DNA of 64,000 bases from the NCBI RefSeq assembly GCF_003815535.1, contig NZ_RPFZ01000001.1, forward strand, positions 2,783,858 to 2,847,857, in the 5' to 3' direction. Shown here in pieces: positions 1 through 8,203 of the stretch. The DNA is from Aurantiacibacter spongiae. GTDB taxonomy: Bacteria > Pseudomonadota > Alphaproteobacteria > Sphingomonadales > Sphingomonadaceae. A program made the position numbers and the translations under genes. The first letter of the stretch is position 1, and every line of letters begins with the position of its first letter. The notes under the pieces were generated by a model, which saw nothing but the letters and a program-made list of their open reading frames with translations, had not been told where the DNA came from and ran no database searches.

Positions 1-1
1 C

Positions 2-286
2 TCCGTGCGGCTCGGCTGGTTCAAGCAGGTCATCCGCTCCGACGCGCGGATGCTGGTGAAGGACGGCGAATTCCTGGAACAGCAGATGAAGGAGGAGCGG
101 GTCACGCATGACGAGATAAGGGCCGCCATTCGCAAGCAGGGTCACGGCGAGATGAAGCGGATCGCCGCCGTGGTGCTGGAAACCGACGGCAGCTTCAGCG
201 TGATCGAGGATCCCCCCGCCAGCCAGTACAGCACGCTCGAACCCATGCTGCGCGGCGATGACATGGCCGAATCCGAAAGGAACTAG
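2..286 (+). CDS. DUF421/YetF-family membrane protein, C-terminal part (truncated by window edge)
   Basis: This is the 3' end of a gene that starts before the window; the frame is open from base 2 and stops with TAG at 284-286. The visible 94 residues have the pattern of the cytoplasmic C-terminal domain of YetF/DUF421 proteins: a short segment ending in a 'lvkdGe' turn, a helix reading DEIRAAIRKQGHGE, then a strand close to 'vVLETDGSFSVI'. In that family the missing N-terminal part carries three membrane helices. The molecular role of the family is poorly defined. The stop overlaps the stop of the convergent aroB gene within one CTAG palindrome. The family call is from memory of the domain pattern; I cannot see the membrane half. 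Confidence 0.68.
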   Translation, partial: SVRLGWFKQVIRSDARMLVKDGEFLEQQMKEERVTHDEIRAAIRKQGHGEMKRIAAVVLETDGSFSVIEDPPASQYSTLEPMLRGDDMAESERN

Positions 287-1392
287 TGCGCCTGCAACTG
301 TGCCGTCAGAAATGCGGCGACATCGTCGATCGCCACGTTGCGGTCCAGAAAGGCGTCCCCGATCGCGCGAAGCAGGATGAAGGGTAGCACGCCCGCATCC
401 ATCTTCTTGTCATGAAGCATGTGCGCGGCGAGGATGTCGCCCGAGCAATCGAGACCGAGCGCGGCGATTTCACCGGGCAGGCCGGCAGCGTCCACGGCGG
501 CGGTGACACGCTCAGCATCGTTCGGCGGGAGATGACCGATGCGCGCGGAATAGCGCGCCGCCAATACCATCCCCAGCGCCACTGCCTCGCCGTGCAGAAG
601 CCGATCCGAAAAACCCGTCTCCGCCTCCAGGGCGTGGCCGAACGTATGGCCCAGGTTCAGCAGCGCCCGCCGCCCGCCCGTCTCGCGTTCGTCCTGTGCG
701 ACGATGCGCGCCTTCGCGGCCACGCTTCGTTCGACCGCGTATCGGGCGGCGTCTTCGTCCCGGGACAGGACGCGCGGCCCGTTCGCCTCGCACCAGGCGA
801 AGAAGTCCGCATCGCCCAGAACGCCATATTTCACGACTTCGGCATAGCCCGCGCGCATTTCGCGGTCGGGCAGGGTGTCGAGCGTTCCGGTATCCGCCAG
901 CACCAGTGCCGGCTGATGGAATGCACCGACAAGGTTCTTGCCCGCGCGCGCATTGATCGCGGTCTTGCCCCCGACCGAACTGTCGACCTGTGCCAGCAGG
1001 CTCGTGGGTAGCTGGATGAAGCCGCAGCCGCGCTTGAGGATCGCGGCGGCAAAGCCCGTCAGGTCTCCGATGACGCCGCCGCCCAGGGCGAGGACATGAT
1101 CGCCACGCTCGACTTCCTCGGCCAGCAGCCAGTCCACCACGCGTTCCAGCACCCGCCAGCTCTTGCTCGCCTCGCCCGGCTCCAGCACCAGCACCCGCGG
1201 TTCGTATCCCGCGCTGCGCAGCGAATCCTCGACCGGCTCGCGCCAGAAGGCCGCGACGTTCGCATCGGTCACGATGGGCACGCGCGTCTTGCGCAGCAGC
1301 GCTCCGCAATGGTCGGCTACGTCGGCCAGCAGGCCGCGCCCGACATGCACGGCGTAGGAGCGCCCGGCCAGGTCGACATCGATCACAGCCAC
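283..1392 (-). CDS. aroB: 3-dehydroquinate synthase AroB
   Basis: Second enzyme of the shikimate pathway: converts DAHP to 3-dehydroquinate using bound NAD and a divalent metal, in the cytoplasm. The 369-residue product has the expected family length. The NAD-binding glycine segment GGGVIGD is at residues 104-110 and the signature QLPTSLLAQVDSSVGGKT begins at 127. The metal ligands match by eye to Glu185, His249 (NLGHTFGHA) and His267 (LHGEAV). It lies directly after aroK on the same strand, overlapping its end by 10 bp, so the two are very likely one transcript with coupled translation. Nothing is missing or odd apart from sharing its stop palindrome with the convergent gene at the window start. 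Confidence 0.97.
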   Translation of the reverse strand: MAVIDVDLAGRSYAVHVGRGLLADVADHCGALLRKTRVPIVTDANVAAFWREPVEDSLRSAGYEPRVLVLEPGEASKSWRVLERVVDWLLAEEVERGDHVLALGGGVIGDLTGFAAAILKRGCGFIQLPTSLLAQVDSSVGGKTAINARAGKNLVGAFHQPALVLADTGTLDTLPDREMRAGYAEVVKYGVLGDADFFAWCEANGPRVLSRDEDAARYAVERSVAAKARIVAQDERETGGRRALLNLGHTFGHALEAETGFSDRLLHGEAVALGMVLAARYSARIGHLPPNDAERVTAAVDAAGLPGEIAALGLDCSGDILAAHMLHDKKMDAGVLPFILLRAIGDAFLDRNVAIDDVAAFLTAQLQAH

Positions 1393-1955
1393 AGATCGAG
1401 GGCCTCGACAATGCGCTGCACGGTATCGGCGTGCGGTCCGGTGCCGCTTTCGACGTGAAGCTGCGCCTCGGCATAGGCGGGCTCGCGGTCGGATTTCATC
1501 CGGCGGACGATCTCACGGGTGTCGCCATCCTTCAGGAGGGGGCGACGGTCGTTCCGGCTGACCCGCTCCACCAGCGTGTCGCAATCGCTGTCGAGCCAGA
1601 TGGCGATGGCGCTTTCCAGGATGAGGGCGCGGGTTTCCTGCGTCACGAACGCGCCTCCGCCCGTCGCGATCACGCGCGGTCGCCTGCTGTCCATCATGCG
1701 CGCGATCACGCGCCGTTCGCCATCGCGGAAATAGTCCTCTCCGAACCGGTCGAAGATTTCCGGAATCGTCATGTTCGCCGCCTCGACGATCTCGTCATCG
1801 GCATCGGCGAAGGGGATTTCCAGCGTTGCGGCCAGCTTGCGCCCGACGGTCGACTTGCCCACGCCCATCATCCCGACCAGCACCAGCGGTCGGCGCAGGC
1901 GCGCCTGTACGCTGCGGATCGTGTCGTCCTTGGGAAGGGGCGCGCCGATGGTCAT
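1383..1955 (-). CDS. aroK: Shikimate kinase AroK
   Basis: Phosphorylates shikimate at the 3-hydroxyl with ATP, a later step of aromatic amino acid synthesis. The P-loop GMMGVGKST lies near residue 30, the shikimate-binding DxD-type segment (FADADDEI) and the FRDGERRVI segment follow, and the GGG loop (IATGGGAFV) is near residue 97; the lid contains RNDRRPLL. About 190 residues is usual for the family. I chose the ATG at 1955; an in-frame GTG at 1964 would add three residues. The gene precedes and overlaps aroB, an arrangement widespread in proteobacteria, and is divergent from the small membrane gene at 2045. Confidence 0.96.
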   Translation of the reverse strand: MTIGAPLPKDDTIRSVQARLRRPLVLVGMMGVGKSTVGRKLAATLEIPFADADDEIVEAANMTIPEIFDRFGEDYFRDGERRVIARMMDSRRPRVIATGGGAFVTQETRALILESAIAIWLDSDCDTLVERVSRNDRRPLLKDGDTREIVRRMKSDREPAYAEAQLHVESGTGPHADTVQRIVEALDLWL

Positions 1956-1967
1956 TGCCCGCACGGC

Positions 1968-1974
1968 TATATAT
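1968..1974 (-). promoter_or_regulatory. AT-rich box in the aroK / 2045 divergent intergenic region (possible -10)
   Basis: TATATAT stands out in an otherwise GC-rich 89-bp gap between aroK and the small rightward gene. It could be the -10 element for aroK, but it sits so close to the aroK start that a promoter here would leave almost no leader, and no clean -35 box is at the right distance. Because the box is nearly palindromic it could also face rightward. This is a weak suggestion only. Confidence 0.2.
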
Positions 1975-2044
1975 GCGCTAACCGCGCTGGCAAGGTTGCG
2001 GGGGCGTCGATGGTCCCTGCTGGTGGCAAGGATCGAGTGACGAG

Positions 2045-2203
2045 GTGTCGAAGCGCCGGATGACGGGTCTGATAATCCTGGGATTGATTGTTTTCGTAAT
2101 TCTCGCGGTCGCCTGGTACGATGGCGGACGCGAGGAACAGCGGCTTATCGTGCAGCCGGTGGAGCTTCCCGCCGGCGCGCACCTGCCGGGGCGCGCGTCG
2201 TGA
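2045..2203 (+). CDS. Small single-pass membrane protein, unknown function
   Basis: A 52-residue frame from GTG 2045, or 47 residues from ATG 2060. It begins with a basic stretch (MSKRR) and a hydrophobic helix (GLIILGLIVFVILAVAWY) followed by a soluble tail of about 25 residues, so an inner-membrane topology with the basic N-terminus inside is expected. An AAGGA at 2028-2032 lies 13 nt before the GTG. Its TGA stop at 2201-2203 overlaps the GTG start of the next gene in a GTGA junction, which indicates translational coupling and is the main reason to believe the frame is real. I do not recognise the family. It may assist or anchor the large secreted protein that follows. Confidence 0.6.
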   Translation: MSKRRMTGLIILGLIVFVILAVAWYDGGREEQRLIVQPVELPAGAHLPGRAS

Positions 2204-4053
2204 GGCGCATCGTGCTCGCCACCGGGGCCGCGGTGCTGGCGCTATCCTCCTCGCTCGCCCTGGCGCGGGGGCCGGAAGATCTCCTGCCGCCCAGCTTCCG
2301 CGATCCCCCCGCCACGCCGACCCCTTCGCCCACGCCTGCGCAGACCGCCGTGCCAAGCCCTTCGCCCACGCCGCGCGCGACTTCCTCTGCCGTGGTGCAG
2401 CAGGTGCCGCGGCCGGGTTCCTCGTCGTCCTCCCCTTCCGACGGCGGCGGGCCGAGCGGGTTCAGCCTGCCGCCCGGCTTTCCCTCGCTCAGCGAGCTTG
2501 AACGGATGGAGCCGGACGAGATCGATGCCGCGCTGGGCCTGCGACCGAAATTCGACATTCCGCCGGGGGCGCGCCGGGCCGTGGCCGAGGTCGGCGTGGT
2601 CGCCGATGGCGAAGGGGGCTTTCCGGCCGGATCGCTCGCCGGCCAGCCCGCCGCGCTGGTTCGCGCCGCGCTGCGGGCCACCAGTGGCGCGGTCGTGTCG
2701 CGCTGGGGCCACATCATGCTGCGCCGCGCCCTCGCGAGCAGGCTCGACGCGCCGGAAGGGTTCGACCCGGTCGATTTCGCCGCCATGCGTGCCCGCGCGC
2801 TCGAGGCCATGGGGGAGGGCGCGGTCGCGCGTGAATTGGTGCAGGACGTGGACGGGTCGAATTACAACCGCGCCCTGACCGACGCCGCATTCGACGCCTA
2901 TCTCGCAACCGGCGACATCCTTGGCATGTGCCCCGCCGCCCGGCTGCACAGCGAGTTTCGCGACGACGGCGACTGGACGCTCTTGCAGGCGTTGTGCTCC
3001 GCCTATCTGGGTGACGTACGCAGTGCCGACCGGCGGTTGCAGCGCGCGCTCGGCCGGGGCGAGGCACCGGAGATCGATGTCCGCCTGGCGCAGCGCTATG
3101 CCGGCGCGGCGGGCGAATCCAACCGGGCCGTGAATGTCGAGTGGGACGGGGTCGACGACCTGACACCGTGGCGCTTCGCGCTCGCGCGGGCTGTGGGGCA
3201 GGACATTCCCGAGCCGCTGATCGAGGCCTCGTCCTCGCGCTTTGCCATCGCCGACGTGCTCATTCCGGCGACGCCGCTGTTGCAGCGGGTGCGCTCGGCG
3301 GACCGGGCGGGGGAGCGCGGCGTGCTGTCCTCGGCGGCGATGGTCGATCTCTATTCCCAGCTCTGGGCGAGCGATGCCTACGAGGACGCGGACAAGGAGC
3401 AGGCGGGCCAGCTTCGTCAGGCCTATGTCGCGCCCCAGCCGGCGGAACGCCTGGCGGCGATGAAGGCGCTGTGGGGCGATAACGGCGATTACGGTCGCCG
3501 CGTTCTGACCGCCTATGCCGCCGCGCGCTATCCGGTCGGTGAAGACATGGACGCCGACGCCGCCGACCTCATCGCCTCGATGCTCGCTGCCGGACTGGAC
3601 CGCAACGCGATGCGCTGGTCGGGCGCGGTTTCCGACGGCAGCGAGGCGTGGGCCCTGCTGGCGCTGGCGAACCCCGATGCCAGCGGGACGGTCGACACCG
3701 GCGATGTCGACGACTTCATCGACGACGACTCCAGCCCGCAATCGCGCAAGTCGCAATTCCTGGTCGCCGGCCTTGCCGGGCTGGGCCGTCTCGCCCCCGA
3801 CGATGCGACCGATTTCGCAGGGCGGCTGGGCGTGGGCCTCTCGCGCAGCAGCCCCTGGAGCGACAAGATCATGCGCGCCGGTCAGCTTCGCAATCAGGCG
3901 CTGGTCGCGCTGCTGGCAGGGGTGGGAATGCAGGGCACGGGCTGGGAGCGGATGACCGCGCGCCAGCTCTACGCCATCGTGCGCTCGCTGAACGATGCCG
4001 GCCTCTCCGCAGAAGCCAGGATGATCGCCGCGGAGGCGGTCGCGCGCGGGTGA
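2200..4053 (+). CDS. Large exported protein of unknown function upstream of xerD
   Basis: 617 residues from a GTG start coupled to the preceding small membrane gene. Residues 1-22 look like a signal peptide (basic MRR, hydrophobic core, ALARG cleavage region). A low-complexity Pro/Ser/Thr linker follows at about 28-90, then about 520 mostly helical, alanine- and acid-rich residues without obvious catalytic motifs. That part resembles an alpha-solenoid or TPR-like fold in style, although I cannot define repeats. It is expected in the periplasm or at the cell surface. xerD begins 10 bp downstream, so the three genes from 2045 to 4942 probably form one transcript. I do not recognise a named family and assign no function. 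Confidence 0.85.
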   Translation: MRRIVLATGAAVLALSSSLALARGPEDLLPPSFRDPPATPTPSPTPAQTAVPSPSPTPRATSSAVVQQVPRPGSSSSSPSDGGGPSGFSLPPGFPSLSELERMEPDEIDAALGLRPKFDIPPGARRAVAEVGVVADGEGGFPAGSLAGQPAALVRAALRATSGAVVSRWGHIMLRRALASRLDAPEGFDPVDFAAMRARALEAMGEGAVARELVQDVDGSNYNRALTDAAFDAYLATGDILGMCPAARLHSEFRDDGDWTLLQALCSAYLGDVRSADRRLQRALGRGEAPEIDVRLAQRYAGAAGESNRAVNVEWDGVDDLTPWRFALARAVGQDIPEPLIEASSSRFAIADVLIPATPLLQRVRSADRAGERGVLSSAAMVDLYSQLWASDAYEDADKEQAGQLRQAYVAPQPAERLAAMKALWGDNGDYGRRVLTAYAAARYPVGEDMDADAADLIASMLAAGLDRNAMRWSGAVSDGSEAWALLALANPDASGTVDTGDVDDFIDDDSSPQSRKSQFLVAGLAGLGRLAPDDATDFAGRLGVGLSRSSPWSDKIMRAGQLRNQALVALLAGVGMQGTGWERMTARQLYAIVRSLNDAGLSAEARMIAAEAVARG

Positions 4054-4063
4054 GGGGGCCAGC

Positions 4064-4942
4064 ATGAGCGTGGCGGTGGACGAATTCCTCGCGATGCTCG
4101 CCACCGAGCGCGGCGCCGCCGCCAATACCCTTGCCGCCTATCGCCGCGATCTGGAAGGGTGCGAGGCTATCGTCGGCGACCTGGTCGCGGCCGATCGTGA
4201 CGATCTCGCCGGGCTGGGCGGGGCGTGGGGCGATCTCGCCGCGTCCACCGTCGCGCGCCGCGTCTCCGCTCTGCGCCAGTTCTACGGCTTCTGTCTTGAC
4301 GAGGACTGGCGCCGCGACGATCCTTCCGCTGCCCTGCCGCGCCCGCGCGCGCGCCGGCCGCTACCCAAGGTGCTCGGCCATTCCGAGATCGAGGCGCTGT
4401 TCGCCCGCGCCGAGGAAGAGGCGCACGGCGACCGTCCGCCCGCGCTGCGAATGCTGGCGCTGCTCGAACTGCTCTACGGCTCGGGCCTGCGCGCGACGGA
4501 ACTGGTATCGCTGCCGGTGGCCGCGGTGCCGCGCGATGTGCCCTTCCTGACGATCACCGGCAAGGGCGGCCAGCAACGCATGGTGCCGGTATCGCGGAGG
4601 GCGCAGATGGCTCTCTCGCGCTGGCTGGCGGTGCGTCCCGGCGGCTCGCGCTACCTGTTTCCCTCGCGCAGGACGCACCTGACGCGGGTTCGTCTGCATC
4701 AGCTTGTCAAGGCGCTGGCGGGCCGGGCGGGCATCGATCCGGCGCGCCTTTCCCCCCATGTCCTACGCCATGCCTTTGCCACCCATCTGCTGGAGGGCGG
4801 GGCGGATCTGCGCGTCTTGCAGACGCTGCTCGGCCATGCCGATATCGCCACCACGCAGATCTATACGCACGTCGATTCGGCGCGGTTGGTAGCGCTGGTC
4901 AACGAGCGGCATCCTCTTGCGGGGCGCACGCGGGCGGGCTAG
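4064..4942 (+). CDS. xerD: Tyrosine recombinase XerD
   Basis: Site-specific recombinase that, with XerC, resolves chromosome dimers at dif under FtsK control. The 292-residue product has the N-terminal SAM-like DNA-binding domain (about residues 1-85) and the catalytic domain with the full set of residues: Arg143 (GLRATEL), Lys167 (ITGKGGQQR), His232 and Arg235 (SPHVLRHAFATHLL), His258 (LLGHADI) and nucleophile Tyr267 (TTQIYTHV). Length and sequence fit XerD better than XerC or an integron/phage integrase, and there is no adjacent att-like repeat or cargo. The ATG at 4064 follows GAGGGG at 4052-4057. accA begins 11 bp after the stop, so the two are probably co-transcribed. Confidence 0.93.
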   Translation: MSVAVDEFLAMLATERGAAANTLAAYRRDLEGCEAIVGDLVAADRDDLAGLGGAWGDLAASTVARRVSALRQFYGFCLDEDWRRDDPSAALPRPRARRPLPKVLGHSEIEALFARAEEEAHGDRPPALRMLALLELLYGSGLRATELVSLPVAAVPRDVPFLTITGKGGQQRMVPVSRRAQMALSRWLAVRPGGSRYLFPSRRTHLTRVRLHQLVKALAGRAGIDPARLSPHVLRHAFATHLLEGGADLRVLQTLLGHADIATTQIYTHVDSARLVALVNERHPLAGRTRAG

Positions 4943-4953
4943 CGAGCCTGCCC

Positions 4954-5913
4954 ATGACATCCTATCTCGAATTCGAGAAGCCGGTAGCCCAGCTGGAAAA
5001 CAAGATCGCCGAACTGCGCAGCGCCGCGGGCGAGGACGACGACATCGACATCTCCAACGAGTTGCGGCGGCTGGAGGCCAAGAGCGCCGACCTGCTCGTG
5101 TCGACCTATGCCAGCCTGTCGCCGTGGCAGAAGACGCAGGTCGCGCGCCATCCGCAGCGCCCGCATTTCCGCGACTATGTCGAGCACGGGTTCGAGAACT
5201 TCATTCCGCTCGGCGGCGACCGCCTGTACGGCGACGATCTCGCCATCATGGGCGGGCTCGCCACGCTGAACGATCGCAAGGTGATGCTGATCGGGCACGA
5301 GAAGGGCCACGATACCGAAAGTCGCATCGCGCACAATTTCGGCATGGGCAAGCCCGAGGGCTATCGCAAGGCGATCCGCCTGATGGAACTGGCCGATCGC
5401 TTCGGTCTGCCCGTCGTCACGCTGGTCGACACCTCGGGCGCCTTCCCCGGCATAGAGGCGGAAGAGCGTGGCCAGGCCGAGGCGATCGCCCGCTCGACCG
5501 AGGCGTGCCTTGCGCTCGGCATGCCGATGGTCGCCGCGATCGTGGGCGAGGGCGGATCGGGGGGCGCGGTCGCGCTGGCCAGCGCCGAACGGGTGTTGAT
5601 GTTCGAACACGCGGTATATTCGGTGATCTCGCCCGAGGGCTGTGCCTCGATCCTGTGGCGCACGGCGGAAAAGGCACCCCAGGCGGCCGAGGCGATGAAG
5701 ATGACCGCGCAGGATCTCGAAGCGATCAACGTCATCGACCGCATCGTGCCCGAACCCACCGGCGGCGCGCACCGCGATCCGGCGACGGCGATCGGGTCGC
5801 TCGCAAGCGCCATTTCGGAAGAGCTGGACGGTCTTGCCGACCGCACGCCCGAACAGCTGCGCCGGCTTCGCGAGGATCGCTTCCTCGCCATCGGTCGCAA
5901 CCTGAACAGGTAG
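4954..5913 (+). CDS. accA: Acetyl-CoA carboxylase carboxyltransferase subunit alpha
   Basis: The alpha subunit pairs with AccD to transfer the carboxyl group from carboxybiotin to acetyl-CoA, giving malonyl-CoA for fatty acid synthesis. The 319-residue length and the opening (SYLEFEKPVAQLENKI) are typical. The crotonase-like fold carries the conserved GDDLAIMGGLA, the HEKGHDTESR loop, and the oxyanion/active-site stretch VDTSGAFPGIEAEERGQ near residues 160-176, followed by GEGGSGGAVAL. It follows xerD by 11 bp. No accD is visible in this window. Confidence 0.97.
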   Translation: MTSYLEFEKPVAQLENKIAELRSAAGEDDDIDISNELRRLEAKSADLLVSTYASLSPWQKTQVARHPQRPHFRDYVEHGFENFIPLGGDRLYGDDLAIMGGLATLNDRKVMLIGHEKGHDTESRIAHNFGMGKPEGYRKAIRLMELADRFGLPVVTLVDTSGAFPGIEAEERGQAEAIARSTEACLALGMPMVAAIVGEGGSGGAVALASAERVLMFEHAVYSVISPEGCASILWRTAEKAPQAAEAMKMTAQDLEAINVIDRIVPEPTGGAHRDPATAIGSLASAISEELDGLADRTPEQLRRLREDRFLAIGRNLNR

Positions 5914-6037
5914 CGAGCGCCGCCCGCCCCGGCCCGCACCGGGTTTGGGCTATGGGAACATTGCCAGCAATCGACGGTTTTCTCGACCAACCTGCGGGCG
6001 GGCCAACCGCCCGGCTTCGCACATGAGGAACCCGTCG

Positions 6038-7531
6038 ATGTCGCATTCCCCCTCCGCCACGATCACCGCCCGGATACGCACCCTTGCGCTTGCCGGCGTC
6101 GCTTCCCTGTCGCTCGCCGCGTGCGCCAGCGTACCGGGCGCGAATATCCCGCCCGGATCGCCGATCACCCAGGCCGAAGCGCAGCAGGGGGCCGAATACC
6201 ACCAGCAGTTCGTGCAGGAATTCGGCGGCGAGATGACCGGGCCGCACGCGCAATACGTGCAGCAGATCGGCCAGAACATCGCCGTCCAGTCGGGATTGGC
6301 GCAGAACCGCAACGCGTTCGACGTGACGCTGCTGAATTCGAGCGTGAACAACGCCTTCGCCGTCCCGGGTGGCTATGTCTACGCCACGCGGCAGCTGGTG
6401 AACCTGATGAACAACGAGGCGGAGCTCGCCGCCGTTCTCGGCCACGAGGTCGGCCATGTCGCGGCGCGCCATTCGGCCCGGCGGCAGGCGGCGGCGCAGC
6501 GCAACCAGCTGGGCGGGGCGGCCATTGCCATCCTCTCCAATATCCTGCTGGGCGATTCGACCGCCGGCAACCTGCTGTCGCGGGGCGCGCTGCAAGGTGC
6601 GCAGGCGCTCACGCTCAGCTATTCGCGCGATCAGGAACTGGAAGCGGACGGGCTCGGCGTGCAGTACCTCAAGAGCGCCGGCTACGACCCCCATGCGATG
6701 GCGACGTTGCTGCAAAGTCTCGCCGCGCAGAACCAGCTCGACGCGCAGTTGCAGGGACGCGACGACGCGACGATTCCCGAATGGGCTTCGACCCACCCCG
6801 ATCCGGCAAGCCGTATCCAGAACGCGCTTCAGCTGGCCGGCAGCACGACCGGCGTGGTCAACCGCGAGACGTTCATGAGCCGCATCGACGGCATGATCTA
6901 CGGTGACGATCCGGAGCAGGGCGTAATCGAGGGGCGGCAATTCATCCATCCCGAACTCGGCTTTACCTTCACCGCCCCGCAAGGCTATTACATGGTCAAC
7001 AGCACGCGCGCCGTATCGGTCAATGGCGATGGCGGCCGGGCGCAGCTGACGACGGCACCCTACCAGAACAACCTCGATACCTATGTGCGCCAGGTCTTCG
7101 CCTCGCTCAGCGATCAGCAGCAGATCCAGCCGCAGGGCGTGCAGCGTACCACGGTGAACGGCCTGCCCGCCGCATACGGCACGGCGCGCGTCAACAACGG
7201 TCAGCAGCAAGTGGACGTGACGGTGTTCGCCTACGAATTCTCGCCCAGCCAGGCCTACCATTTCATCTCGATCACGCCGGCGGGCCAATCGGGCACGTTC
7301 AATTCGCTGTACAATTCGATGCGGCGCATCTCGGCAACGGAAGCGCAGAACGTGGTTCCGCGGCGCGTGGACGTGGTGACGGCGGGCGGGGGCGATTCGA
7401 TCGCGTCGCTGGCGCGCCGGATGGCCTATCCCGACGCACAGGTAGAGCGCTTTCGCGTACTGAACGGACTGTTCGGCAACGCCGAGGTCGTTCCGGGTCA
7501 GCAATACAAGATCGTCGTCCGCTCGAACTAG
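6038..7531 (+). CDS. M48-family zinc metalloprotease lipoprotein with C-terminal LysM-like domain
   Basis: A 497-residue secreted lipoprotein peptidase. Start ATG 6038 is supported by AGGA at 6026-6029 eight bases upstream; an ATG at 6023 lies in the same frame. The N-terminus is a lipoprotein signal ending in the lipobox SLAAC. The M48 domain follows, with zinc motif HEVGH at residues 136-140 and the third ligand in the downstream SRDQELEADGLG. A middle domain of unknown role leads to a C-terminal module (DVVTAGGGDSIASLARRM ... VPGQQYKIVV) resembling LysM. By analogy with BepA/LoiP proteins it probably takes part in outer-membrane protein quality control. It is expected on the periplasmic face of the outer membrane, and the LysM-like tail may bind peptidoglycan. 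It is a single gene with its own terminator. Confidence 0.93.
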   Translation: MSHSPSATITARIRTLALAGVASLSLAACASVPGANIPPGSPITQAEAQQGAEYHQQFVQEFGGEMTGPHAQYVQQIGQNIAVQSGLAQNRNAFDVTLLNSSVNNAFAVPGGYVYATRQLVNLMNNEAELAAVLGHEVGHVAARHSARRQAAAQRNQLGGAAIAILSNILLGDSTAGNLLSRGALQGAQALTLSYSRDQELEADGLGVQYLKSAGYDPHAMATLLQSLAAQNQLDAQLQGRDDATIPEWASTHPDPASRIQNALQLAGSTTGVVNRETFMSRIDGMIYGDDPEQGVIEGRQFIHPELGFTFTAPQGYYMVNSTRAVSVNGDGGRAQLTTAPYQNNLDTYVRQVFASLSDQQQIQPQGVQRTTVNGLPAAYGTARVNNGQQQVDVTVFAYEFSPSQAYHFISITPAGQSGTFNSLYNSMRRISATEAQNVVPRRVDVVTAGGGDSIASLARRMAYPDAQVERFRVLNGLFGNAEVVPGQQYKIVVRSN

Positions 7532-7552
7532 GAAGGGTCGCAGACAGGCAGG

Positions 7553-7583
7553 GGCGGCGGACCGATCGCGGCCGCCGCCTTTA
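7553..7583 (+). terminator. Rho-independent terminator after the M48 protease gene
   Basis: GGCGGCGG at 7553-7560 pairs with CCGCCGCC at 7572-7579, followed by TTTAT. The stem is strong but the T-tract is short. It lies 22 bp after the stop of the protease gene. Confidence 0.65.
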
Positions 7584-7604
7584 TCCGGCTTCGATCGCGA
7601 GCAA

Positions 7605-7636
7605 AAGAAAGGGGCGGCAGGTTTCCCCGCCGCCCC
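7605..7636 (-). terminator. Rho-independent terminator of the Flp pilin gene (leftward)
   Basis: GGGGCGGC at 7611-7618 pairs with GCCGCCCC at 7629-7636. Read on the minus strand the stem is followed by TTTCTTTT, a good U-tract, 26 bp after the pilin stop. It sits back to back with the rightward terminator of the protease gene. Confidence 0.75.
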
Positions 7637-7661
7637 TCGCTGTGGCCGAGGCCGTCAGCTC

Positions 7662-7847
7662 TTATCCGGCATTTGCGGTATTGGCATCCTTCAGTTCGGT
7701 GCCGACGTTGTTGAAGGTCGTGCTCAGCTCGTTGCCGAGGCTCTGCATCGCTGTGATGGCGGCGACGGCGATCAGGGCGGCGATCAGGCCGTATTCGATG
7801 GCGGTGGCGCCCTGCTCGTCGCGGATCATGTTCTTGAAGAAGGTCAT
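7662..7847 (-). CDS. Flp-type pilin (class III/Tad prepilin), first copy
   Basis: A 61-residue Flp/Fap pilin precursor. After a short basic leader comes the prepilin-peptidase site and signature: cleavage is expected after Gly13 in DEQG/ATAIEYGL, with the conserved Glu at +5 and Tyr at +6, followed by one hydrophobic helix. Mature Flp subunits polymerise into thin tight-adherence pili exported by the Tad machine. AGGAGA (revcomp of 7854-7859) gives a good ribosome site. A second pilin gene lies just upstream on the same strand. No tadABC, cpaB, rcpA or prepilin-peptidase gene is in the window, so the secretion machinery must be elsewhere if these pilins are assembled. Confidence 0.93.
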   Translation of the reverse strand: MTFFKNMIRDEQGATAIEYGLIAALIAVAAITAMQSLGNELSTTFNNVGTELKDANTANAG

Positions 7848-7943
7848 TCGTAGTCTCCTGGTTTTGGTCTTCGGTACCCGGCTCGATCGGTAATACGCCG
7901 ACCGTGCAGTTTTGCGTTTTAGGCGGCAGGTGTTGAAAAAGGT

Positions 7944-8126
7944 TTAAGGCGTTGCCGCCTGAACCTTGGTCTGCACGCCTCCCCACATCGCGTTCGTCTC
8001 GGTCGCCAGCGCCTGCATGGCGGTGATCATGGCGATGACGATAAGGGCGGCGATCAGTCCGTACTCGACGGCAGTCGCGCCCCGTGTGTCGCGGATCAGG
8101 GCCAGCATCAGTCGGATGGTATTCAT
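7944..8126 (-). CDS. Flp-type pilin, second copy
   Basis: A 60-residue Flp pilin paralogue starting MNTIRLML; ATG 8126 is fixed by AGGAGA (revcomp of 8133-8138) six bases upstream, and an in-frame extension to 8171 lacks such a site. The processing site is DTRG/ATAVEYGLIAALI, with Glu +5 and Tyr +6. It differs from the first copy mainly in its longer leader and its tail (WGGVQTKV). The 96-bp gap between the two pilins holds only the ribosome site of the downstream copy and no terminator I can see, so the two may be co-transcribed. Differences in the exposed tail suggest a major and a minor pilin or alternative subunits. Confidence 0.92.
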   Translation of the reverse strand: MNTIRLMLALIRDTRGATAVEYGLIAALIVIAMITAMQALATETNAMWGGVQTKVQAATP

Positions 8127-8203
8127 TCGCAGGTCTCCTGAAGCTTGCGACGGGACCGGTTTCGCAGCCAAATGCTAACAAAACCTTGAGAGGCGCCCAC
8201 GAC

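Noticed and set aside
4064..4942. XerD as an integrase marking a genomic island
   Set aside because: It has XerD length and residues, sits between housekeeping genes, and no tRNA, att repeat or cargo is adjacent.
5945..6037. Longer start for the M48 lipoprotein gene
   Set aside because: The extension places about 30 non-hydrophobic residues ahead of the lipoprotein signal; ATG 6038 has a good ribosome site and gives a proper signal peptide.
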